The notes under the pieces were generated by a model that was not told the DNA's origin, ran no database searches, and saw nothing but the letters and a program-made list of their open reading frames with translations. Positions 1-13,100 of a DNA stretch of 64,000 nucleotides are shown piece after piece; position 1 is the stretch's first letter; each line of letters opens with the position of its first letter. The DNA lies in NCBI RefSeq assembly GCF_040436345.1, contig NC_133230.1, positions 21,338,197 to 21,402,196 on the forward strand, written 5' to 3'. The position numbers and the translations under genes were made by a program. Origin of the DNA: Pagrus major. Taxonomy: Eukaryota > Chordata > Actinopteri > Spariformes > Sparidae.

Positions 1-3000
1 GTGAGGAGGCAGAGGAGGCCGAGTTGGCTTGCTCGATGCAGTACGATGAGGAGGAACTGGAGCAGCTCAACATGATGGTGTACCGCGTGGGAGACGAGAT
101 GTCCACCCTGCTGTCGCCTCCCAGCCAGGGTCAGTCCCCGGCACACCACAGAGGAGGGACAGGAGTCTCCAGTGGGGCTTCAAGCACTGAGACCTCTCCC
201 CGTAGGCTCCTGGTGGGCCGAGGAAGGACAGGCATCTATGTAGAGGAGGAGGACAGGGTCTTCCTCATGGACGACCTGGATGCAGCAGGAGACAGCATCA
301 CCAGCATCTCAAGAGAGGCCAGTAGTTGTGTCGCCTCTCCTTCCAAAGCATCACAGTCTCCCCATTCCATGCAGCGTAAGCCGGGACTGCGGCCCGACTC
401 TACCAGGAACGGCTGGTACTCTGGGGCCCAGTCTGAGCAGCCATGCCCACAGCCGCGCAGCCAGAACACACACTGTCTGAATGCAAAACGTCCTCCTTGC
501 ACTTCTGCTCCTGGCTCCGAACCTCTGCCTTACACCAATGGGTGGGAGATGGGCTTGGAGGGGACAGCGTCTGAAACAGCTGAGGTTATCGCCCACCGTA
601 TGGGTGGGATGAAGCTGTCTGCCACGGTCATCTTCAACCCTCGCTCTCCAAGCTTGACAGAGCTGGCCGTGGATAAGCTGTTGCTGCCGCGGCCCGCTCC
701 CTCTGAGATTGAGCCCTGCGGCCCCCTGGTGGCCACTCACTGCCTGCTTAACTCCTGCGTCTGCTGCGGGAGCTGTGAGGATGGCCACGAGGATGCCATA
801 ACCACAGAGAGCACCGGACTTGGGTTAGGCCTTGCCCTGGGATTGGACAAACACTGTAAGACTGCTGCCCCCAGCACTGTCATCCAGTCTTCTGCTTGCC
901 GGCTACCACCACGAGGTCACGAGCCTTGCAGTAAGGGTGAGCTCGCCCAGTTGACTCCCCCGTCTTCCCGCTGCTCTGCAGAGATACTGGAGGAGGATTC
1001 AAACTTCCAGCTCTGTGAGAAGTGCCTGGTGGTGGCTCCAGGACCAGGAAATCAGGCTCAGGACTGCGGCTCCAGCGTAGAGGATGGACCCACTCTGCTG
1101 GGGAGTGAAAAGAGGCAGCAGGCTAGTGGATGCCAACAGGGGGACAAGGAGACAGATAAGGATAAACCAGGAACTAAAGACTCAAAGAGGGACACCAAAG
1201 AGGACAGCAGGAGGAGCTCCAGGTGTGCTGTCACTTCTATGAGTCATTTTACAAGCTTATTGATTTATGTTACAGTGATCTTTTTTCTCTGGAGGACTTA
1301 TGACCTCGACACAGTCTTTCATAAATGTCTGTTTTATTTCACCATATTTCATCATATATTTTGAATTATTTTGTTGCTTTCATCCATTGTTTGCATTTGA
1401 CCTTATGTTGCCTTAATTCTAGCTGTGTGTTTCTTTTACTGTTGTGTTTGTGCTTCATTTATTCCTCCTTTTTTTTACTATTCATTTGGTTGTTTTTAGT
1501 TTTCAGAACTCCCCCCTCAGCTCTGTGTCAGGTAGTGACTGTGAGAGTGTGTCGGTCACCACATGTAGTCTATCAAGCAGTGCATACACTCCCAGGTAAC
1601 CAATCACTCATGAAAGAATGTGTCACTGTAATATGTTTTAGGATTGTTTTTTCCTGGCCATGCTTTGATACTAACTAAAAAGTCCATGCATTATAGATGA
1701 ACAGATTGCTTTGTAGTCTTTATGCCGTCCTTTGTTCACATTCAACAACTGATTGAAGTGTCAGTCACTCCTTCCCGTATGGCCTACAAGTGACAGCAGT
1801 AATTTGCCTCCTGGTTCAAACTGTAGATTTAATTAGACAGATGTTGGAGTGAAGATGTCCAGTGTATCAAATGATGACAGCAAAAAACTGGCAATTTATA
1901 ATGTGCGGAAAAAATAGTGAAGAAACATGTAGCAAGTGTTTGTTTTTTTTCATTTATTATTCATCATCGTTCATTTAAAGATCAATATCTACAATTGATA
2001 AAGTATTGATTAACTATGGAAATTGTATTTGAAAAGCTCAGAAAAATAATCTTGTCTTGTCTCTCATCGCCCTGTCCAGCCCTGTCAGCAGTCTGACCCC
2101 CAGCTCGGGGACGTCAGAAGACCTGGACCATCAGGAGATCCAGCTGGCCTTGCAAGATGCCAAGATGGCTGCCAGGAACAAGATCCGATCGCGCTTCCAC
2201 AGCAGCAGCGACCTCATCCACCGCCTCTTTGTTTGCATATCAGGTAAAAGCTCTCACTCTGTTCGTCGCCCTCCCCCATCTCTTTGTTTCCCTCACGCTG
2301 ATATCCATTATGTGTTCTGGCATGATGCAGGTGTTGCTGATCAGCTGCAGACCAACTATGCCAGCGACCTTCGCAGCATCCTCAAGACTCTGTTTGAAGT
2401 CATGGCAACCAAGTGTGAGCAGGATGACAACGACAAGCAAAAGAAAGGTAAAGAACAAGTCTTGGATATACAAGTCTCGATATGTTTCAGTCCAATGTCC
2501 TTCTGTGACTAAAAAGTGGCTATCACAAAAGTTTTCATTGGCCCTATTGCTCAACATATTAAATGTGCTTGTAAAGATTTGATATTTGTCTGTAAACTTA
2601 TGATGATTGTTGTTGTTACAGCGGCTATAATGGATACTTTTGTCATAGCAATGTATCAGTTGACAATGTGAACCAGTGATGACCCTTAAAGATTTATCAC
2701 CTGACTCTGCAGCTCCCCTTGGCCTTATGAAATCTTGTAATGAGTTTCAGTTCATTGTTTAGCTGTCTGTTAACTTTACTGTTTTGATTCACTCTTATTA
2801 CTTTTTATGGTGTCATTTTCAGCTGCAGCAGGCAGCAGCAAGAAAAGCTCTTAAAATCCACTGTACACGACCTGCTCAGCAGCAAACAGTCAAGAGTTAC
2901 AGCTGGGCACTAGCTGGTTAACGTAGTGAAGCATCTAGCAGCTAAAGAGCCAGGTGTTTCCCTCAGGAGATTGTAAAAAACAGAGCTGTTGGGGGTGTGA

Positions 3001-4964
3001 ATATTGGAAACACTTTATATTACATAACTGCTGGATGTGTAAATAAACAACTGTTAATTAAGTTCACCATTTCAACTTGAAAGGAGATGTGTCACTGTTG
3101 TTTCTGCTGACCGGCCTGTCTTTGTTTTTTTTTGTTGTTTTTTTTAAATAAAGGCTTTGCAAAGGCCCCTCCTTCAACCTATTTGAAAAAGTCATTCATA
3201 CTTTTATCATATCATATTTTGAGGACTGTAATGCTTCCTCATCTGCCGTAGCTAGTCTAGTTTAATATTGTAGACTCAAGGTGTCACACTCTAATCAGCT
3301 AATTAACTCAAAACACCTGCAAAGGTTTCCTGAGCCTTTAAATGGTCTCTCAGTCTGGTTCAGTAGGCTTCACAATCATGGGGAAGACCGCTGACTTGAC
3401 TTGACAGCCTCAAAAGGTCATAGCTAAAGAAGCTGGCTGTCCACAGAGTGGTGTATCCAAGCATATTCATAGAAAGTTGAGTGGAAGGAAAAAGTGTGGT
3501 AGGAAAAGGTGCACAAGCAACAAGGATAACCGCAGCCTTGAGAGGATTGTCAAGCAAAGGCCATTCAAAAATTTGGGGGGAGCTTCACAAGGAGTGGGCT
3601 GAGGCAGGAGTCAGTGCATCAAGAGCCACCACGCACAGACATCCAGGACATGGGCTACAACTGTCGCATTCCTCGTGTCAAGCCACTCCTGAACCAGAGA
3701 CAATGTCAGAAGCGTCTTACCTGGGCTAAGGAGAAAAAGAACTGGTCTGTCACTCAGTGGTCCAAAGTCCTCTTTTCAGATGAAAGTAAATTTTGCATTT
3801 CATTTGGAAATTAAGGTCCCAGAGTCTGGAGGAAGAGTCCACGTTGCTTGAAGTCCAGAATCCACGTTGCTTGAAGTCCAGTGTGAAGTTTCCACAGTCA
3901 GTGATGATTTGGGGAGCCATGTCATCTTCTGGTTGTTGGTCCACTGTGTTTTATCAAGTCCAAAGTCAACGCAGCTGTCTACCAGGAAATTTTAGAGCAC
4001 TTAATGCTTCCTTCTGCTGACAAGCTTTATGGAGATGCTGATTTCGTTTTCCAGCAGGACTTGGCACCTGCCCACACTGCCAAAAGTACCAATACCTGGT
4101 TTAATGACCATGGGATTACTGTGCTTGATTGGCCAGCAAACTTTTGGGTTTTCATGAGCTGTAAGCCATAAAACAAATAAAGGCTTGACATATTTCACTT
4201 TGTGTGTTATTAATCCACAATATATATACGAGTTTCCCTTTTTAAATTGAATTACTGAAATAAATTAACTTTTCCACGATATTCTAATTTATGGCGGTGC
4301 ACCTGTATTTATCCAAAAAAACATCACTTGTACATTACATCAGTTTTACTTTCTTCCTCTGTGGTGTCCAGCAGGTCCTGTTCTGCGTAGTGCAGTGCTG
4401 GAGGACTGTGCTCTCTGTCAGGAGACCATTTCCTCATCAGAATTGGCAGCCAAGGCCCGGGAGGGCCAGTTTGAAGGTCAGTAAATCCACAAACAGAGCC
4501 ACACAGTTTAGTTGAAATATCAGCCTTTTCCTTGTTTTCTCTACAGCAGACATACTGATGACTGGTGACAGGCATGCTTTGTTTTAACTGTCCCTAATTG
4601 CTGTGTAGACCCTCCAGACTGGGTGCCCGATGAAGCCTGTAATTCCTGCATTGCCTGTAAGGCTCCCTTCACTGTCATCCGCAGGAAGCATCACTGTAGA
4701 AGCTGTGGAAAGGTAAGATTGATTCAGGTGGCAGAATTCCCAGTTTAATGTGCACTTGATCAAGCTGATGACTCATACTTTGTGTGCTGTCATCAATTAG
4801 ATAGTAACTAATACATCACTGTGTCATTTCAGATCTTCTGCTCTCGCTGCTCCTCCCATTCTGCTCCTTTGCCCCGATACGGCCAGGTGAAGCCCGTCAG
4901 GGTTTGCACTCACTGCTACATGTTTCATGTCACGCCGTTCTACAGCGACAAGGCCGGCATCTGA
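1..4964 (+). CDS. zfyve28: zfyve28 / lst2 (lateral signaling target 2 homolog), 3' part
   Basis: Endosomal FYVE-domain protein; in worms and mammals LST-2 is a negative regulator of EGFR signalling that binds PI3P and promotes receptor degradation. Coding exons read here: <1-1222, 1521-1595, 2080-2243, 2331-2447, 4375-4476, 4609-4712, 4833-4964 (TGA at 4962). Phases agree at every junction and 637 C-terminal residues are visible; the 5' part lies outside the window. The first exon is long and low-complexity, with Ser/Pro-rich and acidic stretches and a Cys cluster around 745-780. The last three exons encode the FYVE finger: a WVPD motif, paired CxxC motifs, the basic RRKHHCR phosphoinositide-binding motif and a closing RVC. 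The usual vertebrate length is near 890 aa, so roughly 250 N-terminal residues are missing. Family assignment is secure; the second exon's acceptor was chosen because it alone keeps the frame into the next exon. Confidence 0.93.
2822..3012. repeat. interspersed teleost repeat fragment
   Basis: Intronic sequence in zfyve28. The stretch with 'cactagctggttaac', 'cagctaaagagccag' and 'ccctcaggag' matches, from memory, a high-copy interspersed family of spiny-rayed fish. No ORF and no clear ends. A repeat-library search would confirm it. Confidence 0.45.
3195..4307 (+). mobile_element. decayed Tc1/mariner-type DNA transposon
   Basis: Lies inside a zfyve28 intron, same strand. Short reading frames in changing registers (about 3481-3729, 3614-3814, 3793-4020) carry recognisable Tc1 transposase pieces: a helix-turn-helix region, the KNW...[11 protein letters not shown] catalytic-Asp segment, a VMIWGAMSS-like segment and a remnant of the QQD..PAHT segment. 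The right end finishes in 'gcacctgta', as in many fish Tc1 right ends; a matching left terminal repeat is not visible, so the start is approximate. Frameshifts, an early stop near 3812 and loss of the C-terminal part (sequence jumps near 4141) show it is inactive. A 21-bp stretch is tandemly repeated at 3838-3858 and 3861-3881. Inactive fossil; no host function is implied. Confidence 0.85.
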
Positions 4965-6720
4965 CCCCAGATCATCACTGATAGCACAGCACAGCACAGC
5001 ACAGCAAGAGCATATGCAACAGACAGATTCACGGCTGTGTACAAAGCAAATGTCACACTGCTGTGGTTAAACTAAATGGTTGTCATTGTACCTGCTGAGC
5101 AAGGCCTCAGAGTAAGGCCATTAGAGATGACATGAGCAGAGAGAGGAGACATGCAGCCACGAGTGATGACATGACCTGTTTCGTTTGCTTCAGAGAGACT
5201 TGTGCGTCACTGGGAACCAAAAGCTTTGATTTCAGTGCCCAGCCAACACAAATGATTCACAAATGCCTGTCTGACTAAAGAGGTGCAAAAGGGAGAGGGG
5301 ATAAACAGGCAATAACAGATTTTGAACTGGCATTGTGCAACAGTCCTCTGTAGCAGTTTGCAGCACAAACTCATTACAGGCCACCTTCTTTGTTTTGTTG
5401 CTTTAGGTGTAAATGAAAGGACTTGTGACATATTTTCTTATGCTTTAGCGAGCTTCCTACATTTGTGCCAGAGCTCCCACGGGACTCGGATTACTCAAAA
5501 GAATGTAAGTCATGATAACCATGTACATAAGGATAATTCTGGTAATAGCTACACTACAATGTCTTCATTAAACAGTTGCTATTTATATGGGAACTGGAAA
5601 GGTTATCTCCACCTGGCCACCAGTCCCAGTAAAGCAAAAATGAAAACAACAGCTTTTATATTGAGATTCCTTTATGCTTTTAATGGCAATGAATGTGTAA
5701 TTGTGTATCACTTTGTGAAAGGGGAAAGGTTTGGACAAGTTTGACAGATCACCTCTCGATGGCAATGGGCTGTGCCCCTTGCTTTTACAGTTGCACCACA
5801 GCATGTTTAGTTTTCTCTGGGGACTCCGCTGCACACTGAGATGGATAAAAGGGATTCCTTAGTCATCACTGTCAGGTCTTTGAAGGCCCCCTAGTGGAGA
5901 GTTGACCTCTCTTCACTCAGTGCTCTCTTCACCACATTGTGAATAGTTTGTTCTGAACCAGAGGCCTTCTCAGGTGCTGGCCTACACACTACAGGCCAGT
6001 TATTGTCCACTGATTTCTCTTCCTCACACTCGATATAGTGCAATATTGGGACTACTAACTGCAATGGTCCTGCACATTTTAGAACCAACCCTTTGCTATT
6101 TAGATTGTAGTTGTATGCCATTTCTTAAGAGAGATGTTATATTGGGGTTTACACTAAATTATTTCCATCTTTGGTTGTGGCGGTACATGGACAGGAACAG
6201 ATATTTTGTTCCCAGACTGACTTCCTTTCTGCTCTTGAATCTGCTTCCATTGCAAATGACAGCATACAAAGTATCTTCCATGCTCATCATGTATTACAGT
6301 TTGTACATCTGAATGGTTTGAAGTTGCCGATCTACATAAATGGACCTTTGAACGACATCGATGTTCATTCTGCTCTGACGTAAAGCAGTTTCTCAGGCAT
6401 TACATAATCAAAATCACTCACCTACTGTTGGATCAATCCTATTTTCATCAAAGAACATATAAAATCACTTTGAAAAGGTATGTTTTTTTCTTTTATAAAG
6501 AACAAAAATGTAAGAAGCTATAATTACTTTTATGTAAAATACATGGAATCATGCAGTAATGAAAGGGTGGGATATTCTATTATTGTTTCAGAGCTTCGTC
6601 TTATTTTGTAAAAATTCCAGGACATTTCCATGATAAGAGCTGTGTGAGATATTCGACAAACAAATAATGTTATATAGTTTTAAATGCGATGTATATTGAA
6701 ATAAATTACTTTTTCCTGTT
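4965..6720 (+). other. zfyve28: zfyve28 3' UTR
   Basis: About 1.75 kb follows the zfyve28 stop without coding exons, AT-rich toward the end. A (CACAG)n run lies at 4984-5006. The first convincing poly(A) signal is AATAAA at 6700-6705, followed by a T/GT-rich stretch. The extent is inferred from that signal; small ORFs here look like chance. Confidence 0.55.
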
Positions 6721-8850
6721 TAAAAAATGTCAACTGATGATTTCTTCTGTTTACTTTAAATGCAAAGTACCATTGAATTTCTGCCTTGAAATGTACCAAT
6801 AGGTTTTTGCCCTGGATTGACTTTTTCTCAACTTACTCTCCTTTTTAGGCAAATAAGCAGAAAATGCCTGGCCCTGCTCCTTTAAATTGTAATGTCATAC
6901 TGATGTACAGCTCTACAGGCTGTGAGTTTAAGAACATGAACACTGAGATCGATGATAATTCTAATAGTTGAGTATCTTTCTTATTTGATTAATGACTAAC
7001 TACATTCTCCAACGATGCTCATTTACAGTCAGGGGCTATTTTAGTTACTATTTGTCAGTGTTTCCTGCCACTTGAGTAGGAGGAGTGGGCCTACTCATCA
7101 GATGAGCAACACCATGCTTAGCTGAATCTCTGAGTTTTGTGGAGAGTTGGAGTGACGCACATTCAGAGCTTTAGATTTTTCCACAGTTAAAACGGGCACC
7201 ACGATGATTTACACTTAAAGATCAGTTTACACGTCATGACTAACAACCCCAGCCTGTGAAGAGAGCCAAGATATTTCTGCTCTGAATTTTTGTTTTTATT
7301 CATCTCTTGGAAATGTCTCAGCTTTATGGGGAGGGTCCCCTGTAAATCGCTGGGATAACCTTACAGGCACCCACACATGAAGCTACATTAAGGAACATTT
7401 CCTACTTGTTCATGTTCACATCAATGGTAATTCTGGAATAGATGGGGCAACAGGGGCTGGCAAGCCAGGAGGAGCGGGAGGGGTAGAGGAAGTGATAATG
7501 GTACCTGAGATGCTGGAAACACTTGGTCGGGAGGAGGTGCTTTTCCCTGCAATGTTGCTGCTTCTGTTCACACTACAGCTATACAGGCATTTCCCTGAAA
7601 TGTTCTCGAGAAGAGAAATTGTTGGAACAGTTTGCCCCTGAATATCGAACCCCTGCACCCATTAAAACATGGCCAAGCAGGGAGTATTCCTAAACATTTT
7701 AGGAATATCCTACATGTGTACACAGGGTATAAGAAAAATACAAGGGTACCCCCAACATACTGGTCCAGCACAAGAAAACATTTTGTCTCAAAGACACCAA
7801 GAATGAATTATATTACAGATAACTCCATCAGTTCCACCAGGTTTTTAAATGCAGTCAACTGGTCTAGCACTGGACAACACTGTTGGACTCATTATGGACA
7901 GTTTAAAAACAAAAGTCGATACAGCAGAACAGAGATATCACCTTTAATATTCCAGACATTCTTCTTTTCAAAACCTGGCGCCTACATTACCCACATTGCA
8001 ACTTCACCACTGAGCGACATCACTAGAGTCAGTGTAACTGATATGCAGTAGTACTCCACAAAACCTGCAAATGCAATTTAATGTGTAAAACTGGTGGAGT
8101 TACCCTCGAAGAGAACTGGGATTGAACCATTTTGCATCTCAAGAAAACAATCCAATACAATAGGTGTTTTGTTTTGGCCCATGACCCACCATCAAGCTTC
8201 AGCTTTGGCCTTCTAAGGGAAACAATGTGGACATTCCAGCATGATGGGAAGTGTACGATAGGTGTACCACCTATTCTGAAGCTTGAGCCATACCAGAAGT
8301 CAGGATATCTCTGCTTTAAATCTAAACTTGCTAATGTCCTTCTCTTAGAAATATGTCAACTTTATGGGAATGTGACTACAAAATTACAGGATTTAACCGC
8401 CAGAGAAAAATACTGGAGCAGGACAGAAAAGCGTTTTGCCTCAAAGATCCCAAAAATTCCTGATGGCTATCTTACAGCTATCAGTACTGGATTAGAGGGG
8501 GGACACAGCTGGACAGCTATGAGTGAATAGGTAAACTCCGCATTGTGATAGTAACTGAGCCGGTCAACATAGGGACCGCTAGGTGGCAGCACTAGTTCAT
8601 GGTGTGGCATTAAAATAGTATTTATCAGCCACAGCAGCGGGAGATACATGTCTGAACTATATGTATTTAAATGTATTTATCCTGACATATAGAAAATAAT
8701 GTATTCAAGAGGAAGCTTCAGTCGCAACTTCTGCAGATAATTCTTTATTAATATTAATATTAATATTAATAATAATAATGTGGGGATGTTAGTCTGTGAT
8801 GCCCATCAATAAGTTTGTTCAAAGTTATTAATCTCATATAAAGTAGGCGG
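6721..8850. other. zfyve28-fgfrl1 intergenic region
   Basis: No coding exon recognised. It holds two diverged direct copies of a short repeat (about 7755-7802 and 8407-8456, both running TACTGG..AGCA..., then TTTTG.CTCAAAGA), a CTCF-type motif at 8576-8593 and an AT-only run of TTA/ATT units at 8743-8779. Confidence 0.5.
8576..8593 (+). promoter_or_regulatory. CTCF-like motif, forward
   Basis: CCGCTAGGTGGCAGCACT fits the vertebrate CTCF core (CCGCNNGGNGGCAG) closely. It lies between the zfyve28 poly(A) site and the fgfrl1 promoter, where a boundary would be expected. Sequence match only; occupancy is unknown. Confidence 0.55.
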
Positions 8851-8854
8851 CTTG

Positions 8855-9355
8855 TATAAAACCCCTAAAACCACACGGACTCAACTTTGCAGCGATATTA
8901 GTGTGGTGTCTTGATTTCAGCTCCGCAGCTGTTACAGAGGTGAGATGAAGGCTTTGTGATGAAGAGGCTGCTGCGGGTGGGATAAAGAGTTAAACGTGTC
9001 CGGCCTCTGCAGCCTCTGATTGGCCCGCAGCTGCAGCTCCGGGGACGGACAACAAGTCTCCGCTCCGTGCGCACTGTGGAAAAGTCACTTTGTGGACGAA
9101 GCGGACTACACAGACCGGACTGGAGTTTTACTAAATGAGTTTCTGGGACGTTTTGATTCGTGAAGGAGTCCAGTTTTATTACTACAGCCTCGAGTCTGTT
9201 ATTTTATCTCAGAGACGAGGGCGCGCTGGTCCGTTAGAGGTCGGTGAAAAGTCGACCACTGACACTTTTGATTCATGGACTCAACACGGACTTTAGCTGA
9301 GAACACTTCTGTCAAGAGGCTGCTATAAGGTTGACTTCATTCATTGAACATCCAG
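8855..9355 (+). promoter_or_regulatory. fgfrl1: fgfrl1 core promoter and non-coding first exon
   Basis: TATAAAA at 8855-8861 would place transcription start near 8885. The following roughly 470 bp are locally CpG-rich (about 8970-9240), lack a sustained ORF and end in a good donor (CCAG|gtatgt) at 9355. The next exon begins at 10107 and carries the start codon. Start site is inferred. Confidence 0.6.
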
Positions 9356-10118
9356 GTATGTTATCGACACATTTATATTGGCATTTCCCTCCATTTTTTG
9401 TTTTAAGCGTCCCTGTTTATAAGCATCCTTTCACAAGCTGCAAGTGAACGCATCAGTCACATTTTACTGTAACAGTTAGGCACCAGAGTTAAATTAGGTG
9501 CAACAGACGTTTTCAGACAAAGTCTACGGTTCAAAACCTCGTTTAGCTTTCTGAATATGTACTTAATTATGTCTTATTACACTTTTTAAACTTTAACAGA
9601 GCCCTACAAGACCCCAACATAAAGCCCCAGGCAGACCCCGACCCTGAGTGTCTGACTGTACTTTGACTCTGAAAAATCACTCTCTCTCGTCATGTGATAC
9701 AAATTTATTGTTAATGTCTTGCTATGGAATTTATATATAGATTTTATTTTAATCTGACATTAAACATACTTAATTTGGGTTCATTTAGACCCCAAAGACC
9801 TCCCAGAGTGTCCCAGGAGTCTAGTTTGATAACCATTGAGGTCATCGCAGCTAAATACTTTGTCCAACTAGGAAAACTCTTTAACTGACTTTAAAACTTC
9901 ATTTTAAATTAATATTACAACCATTAACATTATGCATCACATATCTCATATAACATATTATATTTTATATAGGAAAGTTGTTTTTTTTAATAATAGCATG
10001 TGAAATTGAACCATAAAGACGTATTTTTCTAAATCCTGTGATAGCTCTATTATTGTCCATGGATTGGTGTCTACACTGTGTGTAACTGTCACCATGTGTC
10101 TTTCAGATTCAGAGGAAC

Positions 10119-13100
10119 ATGAAGATGGACAGTATGGGCATCCTGAAGATTGTGCTGCTCGTCTTCGAGGCTGTTTTACTGACTGACTGTGCAAGAGGTC
10201 AGAGCCGTTTCATAAACCTTTCTTTCTAACTAATACTGTGTTTTTGAACCCGGACGCTGACACCAGATCATTTAAACTCAAGCTGACTGGCTGGTTTCTT
10301 GTGAGCATTAAGAAAGTCTCGGTTGGCTCCTAACGTTTCTTTCGCGCCGAGAAGTAAGAGACGGAAAACTAAGAAGTTAAAAATCTCTAAACGGAGCCCA
10401 AAATCAACACGGGGCAGGGGCAGAGTGAGAGAGGGAGAGCCAACCCCTACCCCCAGTTTGTGTGTGTTTCAGTCATGGCCGTGAATATGTGTGTGTGTGT
10501 GTGTGTGTGTGGACATTCACTGCAGCTAAACCAAACAAACATCATCCATCAGCTTCCCAGGGTGAAAGAACACAAGTCAGTGTAAGAGTCCAGCTCTCCT
10601 GTGGCTGGCCAAGAGACTGTCTCACATCAGCCTGAGTGTGTGTGTGTGCGCGTGCGTGAGTAGAAAGTGGGAGACCTCAGTCTGACCACAATTCACTGAA
10701 GAATTTATTGTGCCAGTATCAATACTTTGCTTTATAAAGACAACTTGCAGTGAGCTTGTCAACAGGTCATGAATAAACTGTCGAGGCAATTTCAATGATT
10801 TCATCCACCATCACTGACTACTGAACCATGTCTGATGCAATCCAGTGCTGTGAGTCAAAGACCCACCGGGGCAAAACTTGAAACCATGCTCTGGATTTAA
10901 TGAGAGAAATCTGAAAGCCAGACACATTTCCCCGGAAGACCTTGCACTGGCAAAACAAGCAGGCTCCATAGCGCTCTCTTTATTCTCCAGCTCAGCGTGG
11001 AAGTGAATTAAAGAGGCGTCTGATAGGTACAATACCTGCATGTGGCTATCAGGGCTCGAGGTAGAAGGGGGCTGGCGGCAGTTTAGAGGGGGAGATTAGA
11101 TCTGTGGGTCTGCAGACAATGCCTCATTCACAGCGTGGCAGCCGTGCCTTCACGGCACGACTAAACCAAAAGTAAACAAGACGTTGAGGCTAAATAAGAT
11201 TAGACAGGCAATTTTGTATGTTTATAGATTAACAGATGTCAGTGAAGGAGAATGGGATGGTGGAGAGTGGAGGTCCAGTGGGTCTGAAATGATTTAATGT
11301 CAAGAGGAAGAATTTACAGGCTTTTGAAAAAAAAAAAAGATATTCTCTGAAAGTGATAACAGATGCACAGGCAGATAGACAAATCAGCAGATATGTAGCT
11401 GGCAGGCGGCGTGAATGAAATGATTTTGAATGATGCTTGACAATGTGTGAAGTGCAAATATCCCTCAGTTCTCTCAGCAGAAGCAGCGATACAGTGAGTT
11501 CTGTGTTACGGTCCAAAAACGCAACAGCTTGACTTTGACATCCTGTGAAATACAGTTGGGAGGTTTTGACTCGAAGCGTGTGCTTTTATAGTGAAGCCAA
11601 GGCCAGAAAAAGCTGTAAAACTGTCCCTGTAAAATTTAACAATGTATGATGACATCTTTGACAAATGTAAATTAAATTATAAAGGACAGGCAGCCTTTAA
11701 CTTATGTGTGAAACAGTAGAAAGCACACTGGAAGTGTTACTTTACTGCTGTTATGTCAAACAATGCACCTGAGAAGACAGTGAGTTTGGGTGAATGATTT
11801 CAAGCCTGTTGCTGTCAGTCATCAGGGGACATCTGACCCTGGATCCCCTGCCCTTGTGCCACACACAAACACACACACACACAGGCACATATGGACCCTC
11901 CCTCACTCTTTCCACTGCTACGACTTTGCGACTGGCCAAGCAAGAATTATTTCTTAAGACCCCCCCCCTTAGGAACCCCTCACTTCCTCCGTCCCAGCGC
12001 CTTCTTTCCTCCCCCCCCCCTGGTGCTCCGCCACCCCCAGCAGCTGGAGGAGGTGCTCAGTGATGTGTCCCAGCAGAGCCTCTAATGTGGTGACAGGCCC
12101 GGGGACCACTGGGCTCCACTAACTGTGGAATGCAGCAGCCTGGACATATGGATCTGCAGAAATGCACCCTGGGAGAAACAGCGAGGCACCAGGTGTCTCC
12201 GCTATGCACCAGGACTAGCTAACAATGAACACACATACGCTGAATTGTACTGTTTGGATGCATTTTAATTAGAAACAGGCTACAGATACAGTTTTGTCCT
12301 TTTGGGCATGTATGTGACTCCACTTTGCACATGTTTGCTTCACCATCTGGTGAAGTTTAGAGCATGCAAACTGCTCTGCAACCCTGTTGGAAAATATACA
12401 TTTTATAGCAGAGTTACATCATGGTTTCATAACAAGAAGGTACTATGAGATAAATTGTATGCCAAGGGCTTTTAAAATCACAAGGCTATTTGGCTCCCAG
12501 ACAGTTTTCCATTTCCTTTAACTGTAATGAGGCTAGTTTCTCAGTAACCAAATGCCCCAAAGTCCTCTTATTTTTTAAAAAGCTCCTGAATAGTAAGAAG
12601 GTGTAACAGTGGTGTTCTGGCCCGTGGGCCAAGCTGGTGAGACTTGGGGGGGAAGAAAAGGAGAAAGAATTGTGATGAAAAAGCTCGACTGTGCTGCTTT
12701 TCCCAAGTCACACTTAAATGCTCCATTTAGGTGCCTGAAATAAAATCAGCTTCATGTTACGTTTTGTTTTCCAGCCCACACCAAACAGTGGAACTCAGGG
12801 GAAGTGAAACATTTCTAGTCTTCTGCTACAGCTCTAATCTGGCCGACCATTCAGTGCATCACCAACACTGCCTGCCACCCTTCTGACACATGTCCCCCTT
12901 CTTTTTTCCCTGCTTCTCTGTGCATTTCCTCCCCTTTATTAGCAGTGTAAAGTTGAAGGAAGTGAGTTAAGTTAATGTGCTGTCGTTAAAACAAGGCATG
13001 AGCTGACCTTTACTCCCACCCAGCCTTTCTCAACTCTCCGTAGCCCCTATTTACTGAGTCTAGGAGAACAATTGATGGATTATTTGGAGTGGCGGTCCCC

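Noticed and set aside
351-788. 145-codon minus-strand ORF opposite the zfyve28 exon
   Set aside because: Shadow of a GC-rich coding exon; the plus-strand frame joins its neighbours in phase and matches the family.
1507-1520. Alternative upstream acceptor for the second zfyve28 exon ('ttttcag|aactcc')
   Set aside because: It shifts the frame and does not meet the next exon in phase; the acceptor at 1520 does.
1325-1678. Hydrophobic 117-codon plus ORF after the first zfyve28 exon
   Set aside because: It spans T-rich intron sequence and crosses a real exon in the wrong frame.
3481-4020. Possible domesticated transposase gene in the zfyve28 intron
   Set aside because: Frames are broken several times and the C-terminal part is missing; it is a decayed Tc1 copy.
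5322-5744. 140-codon ORF in the zfyve28 3' UTR
   Set aside because: No recognisable motif; composition matches the surrounding non-coding sequence.
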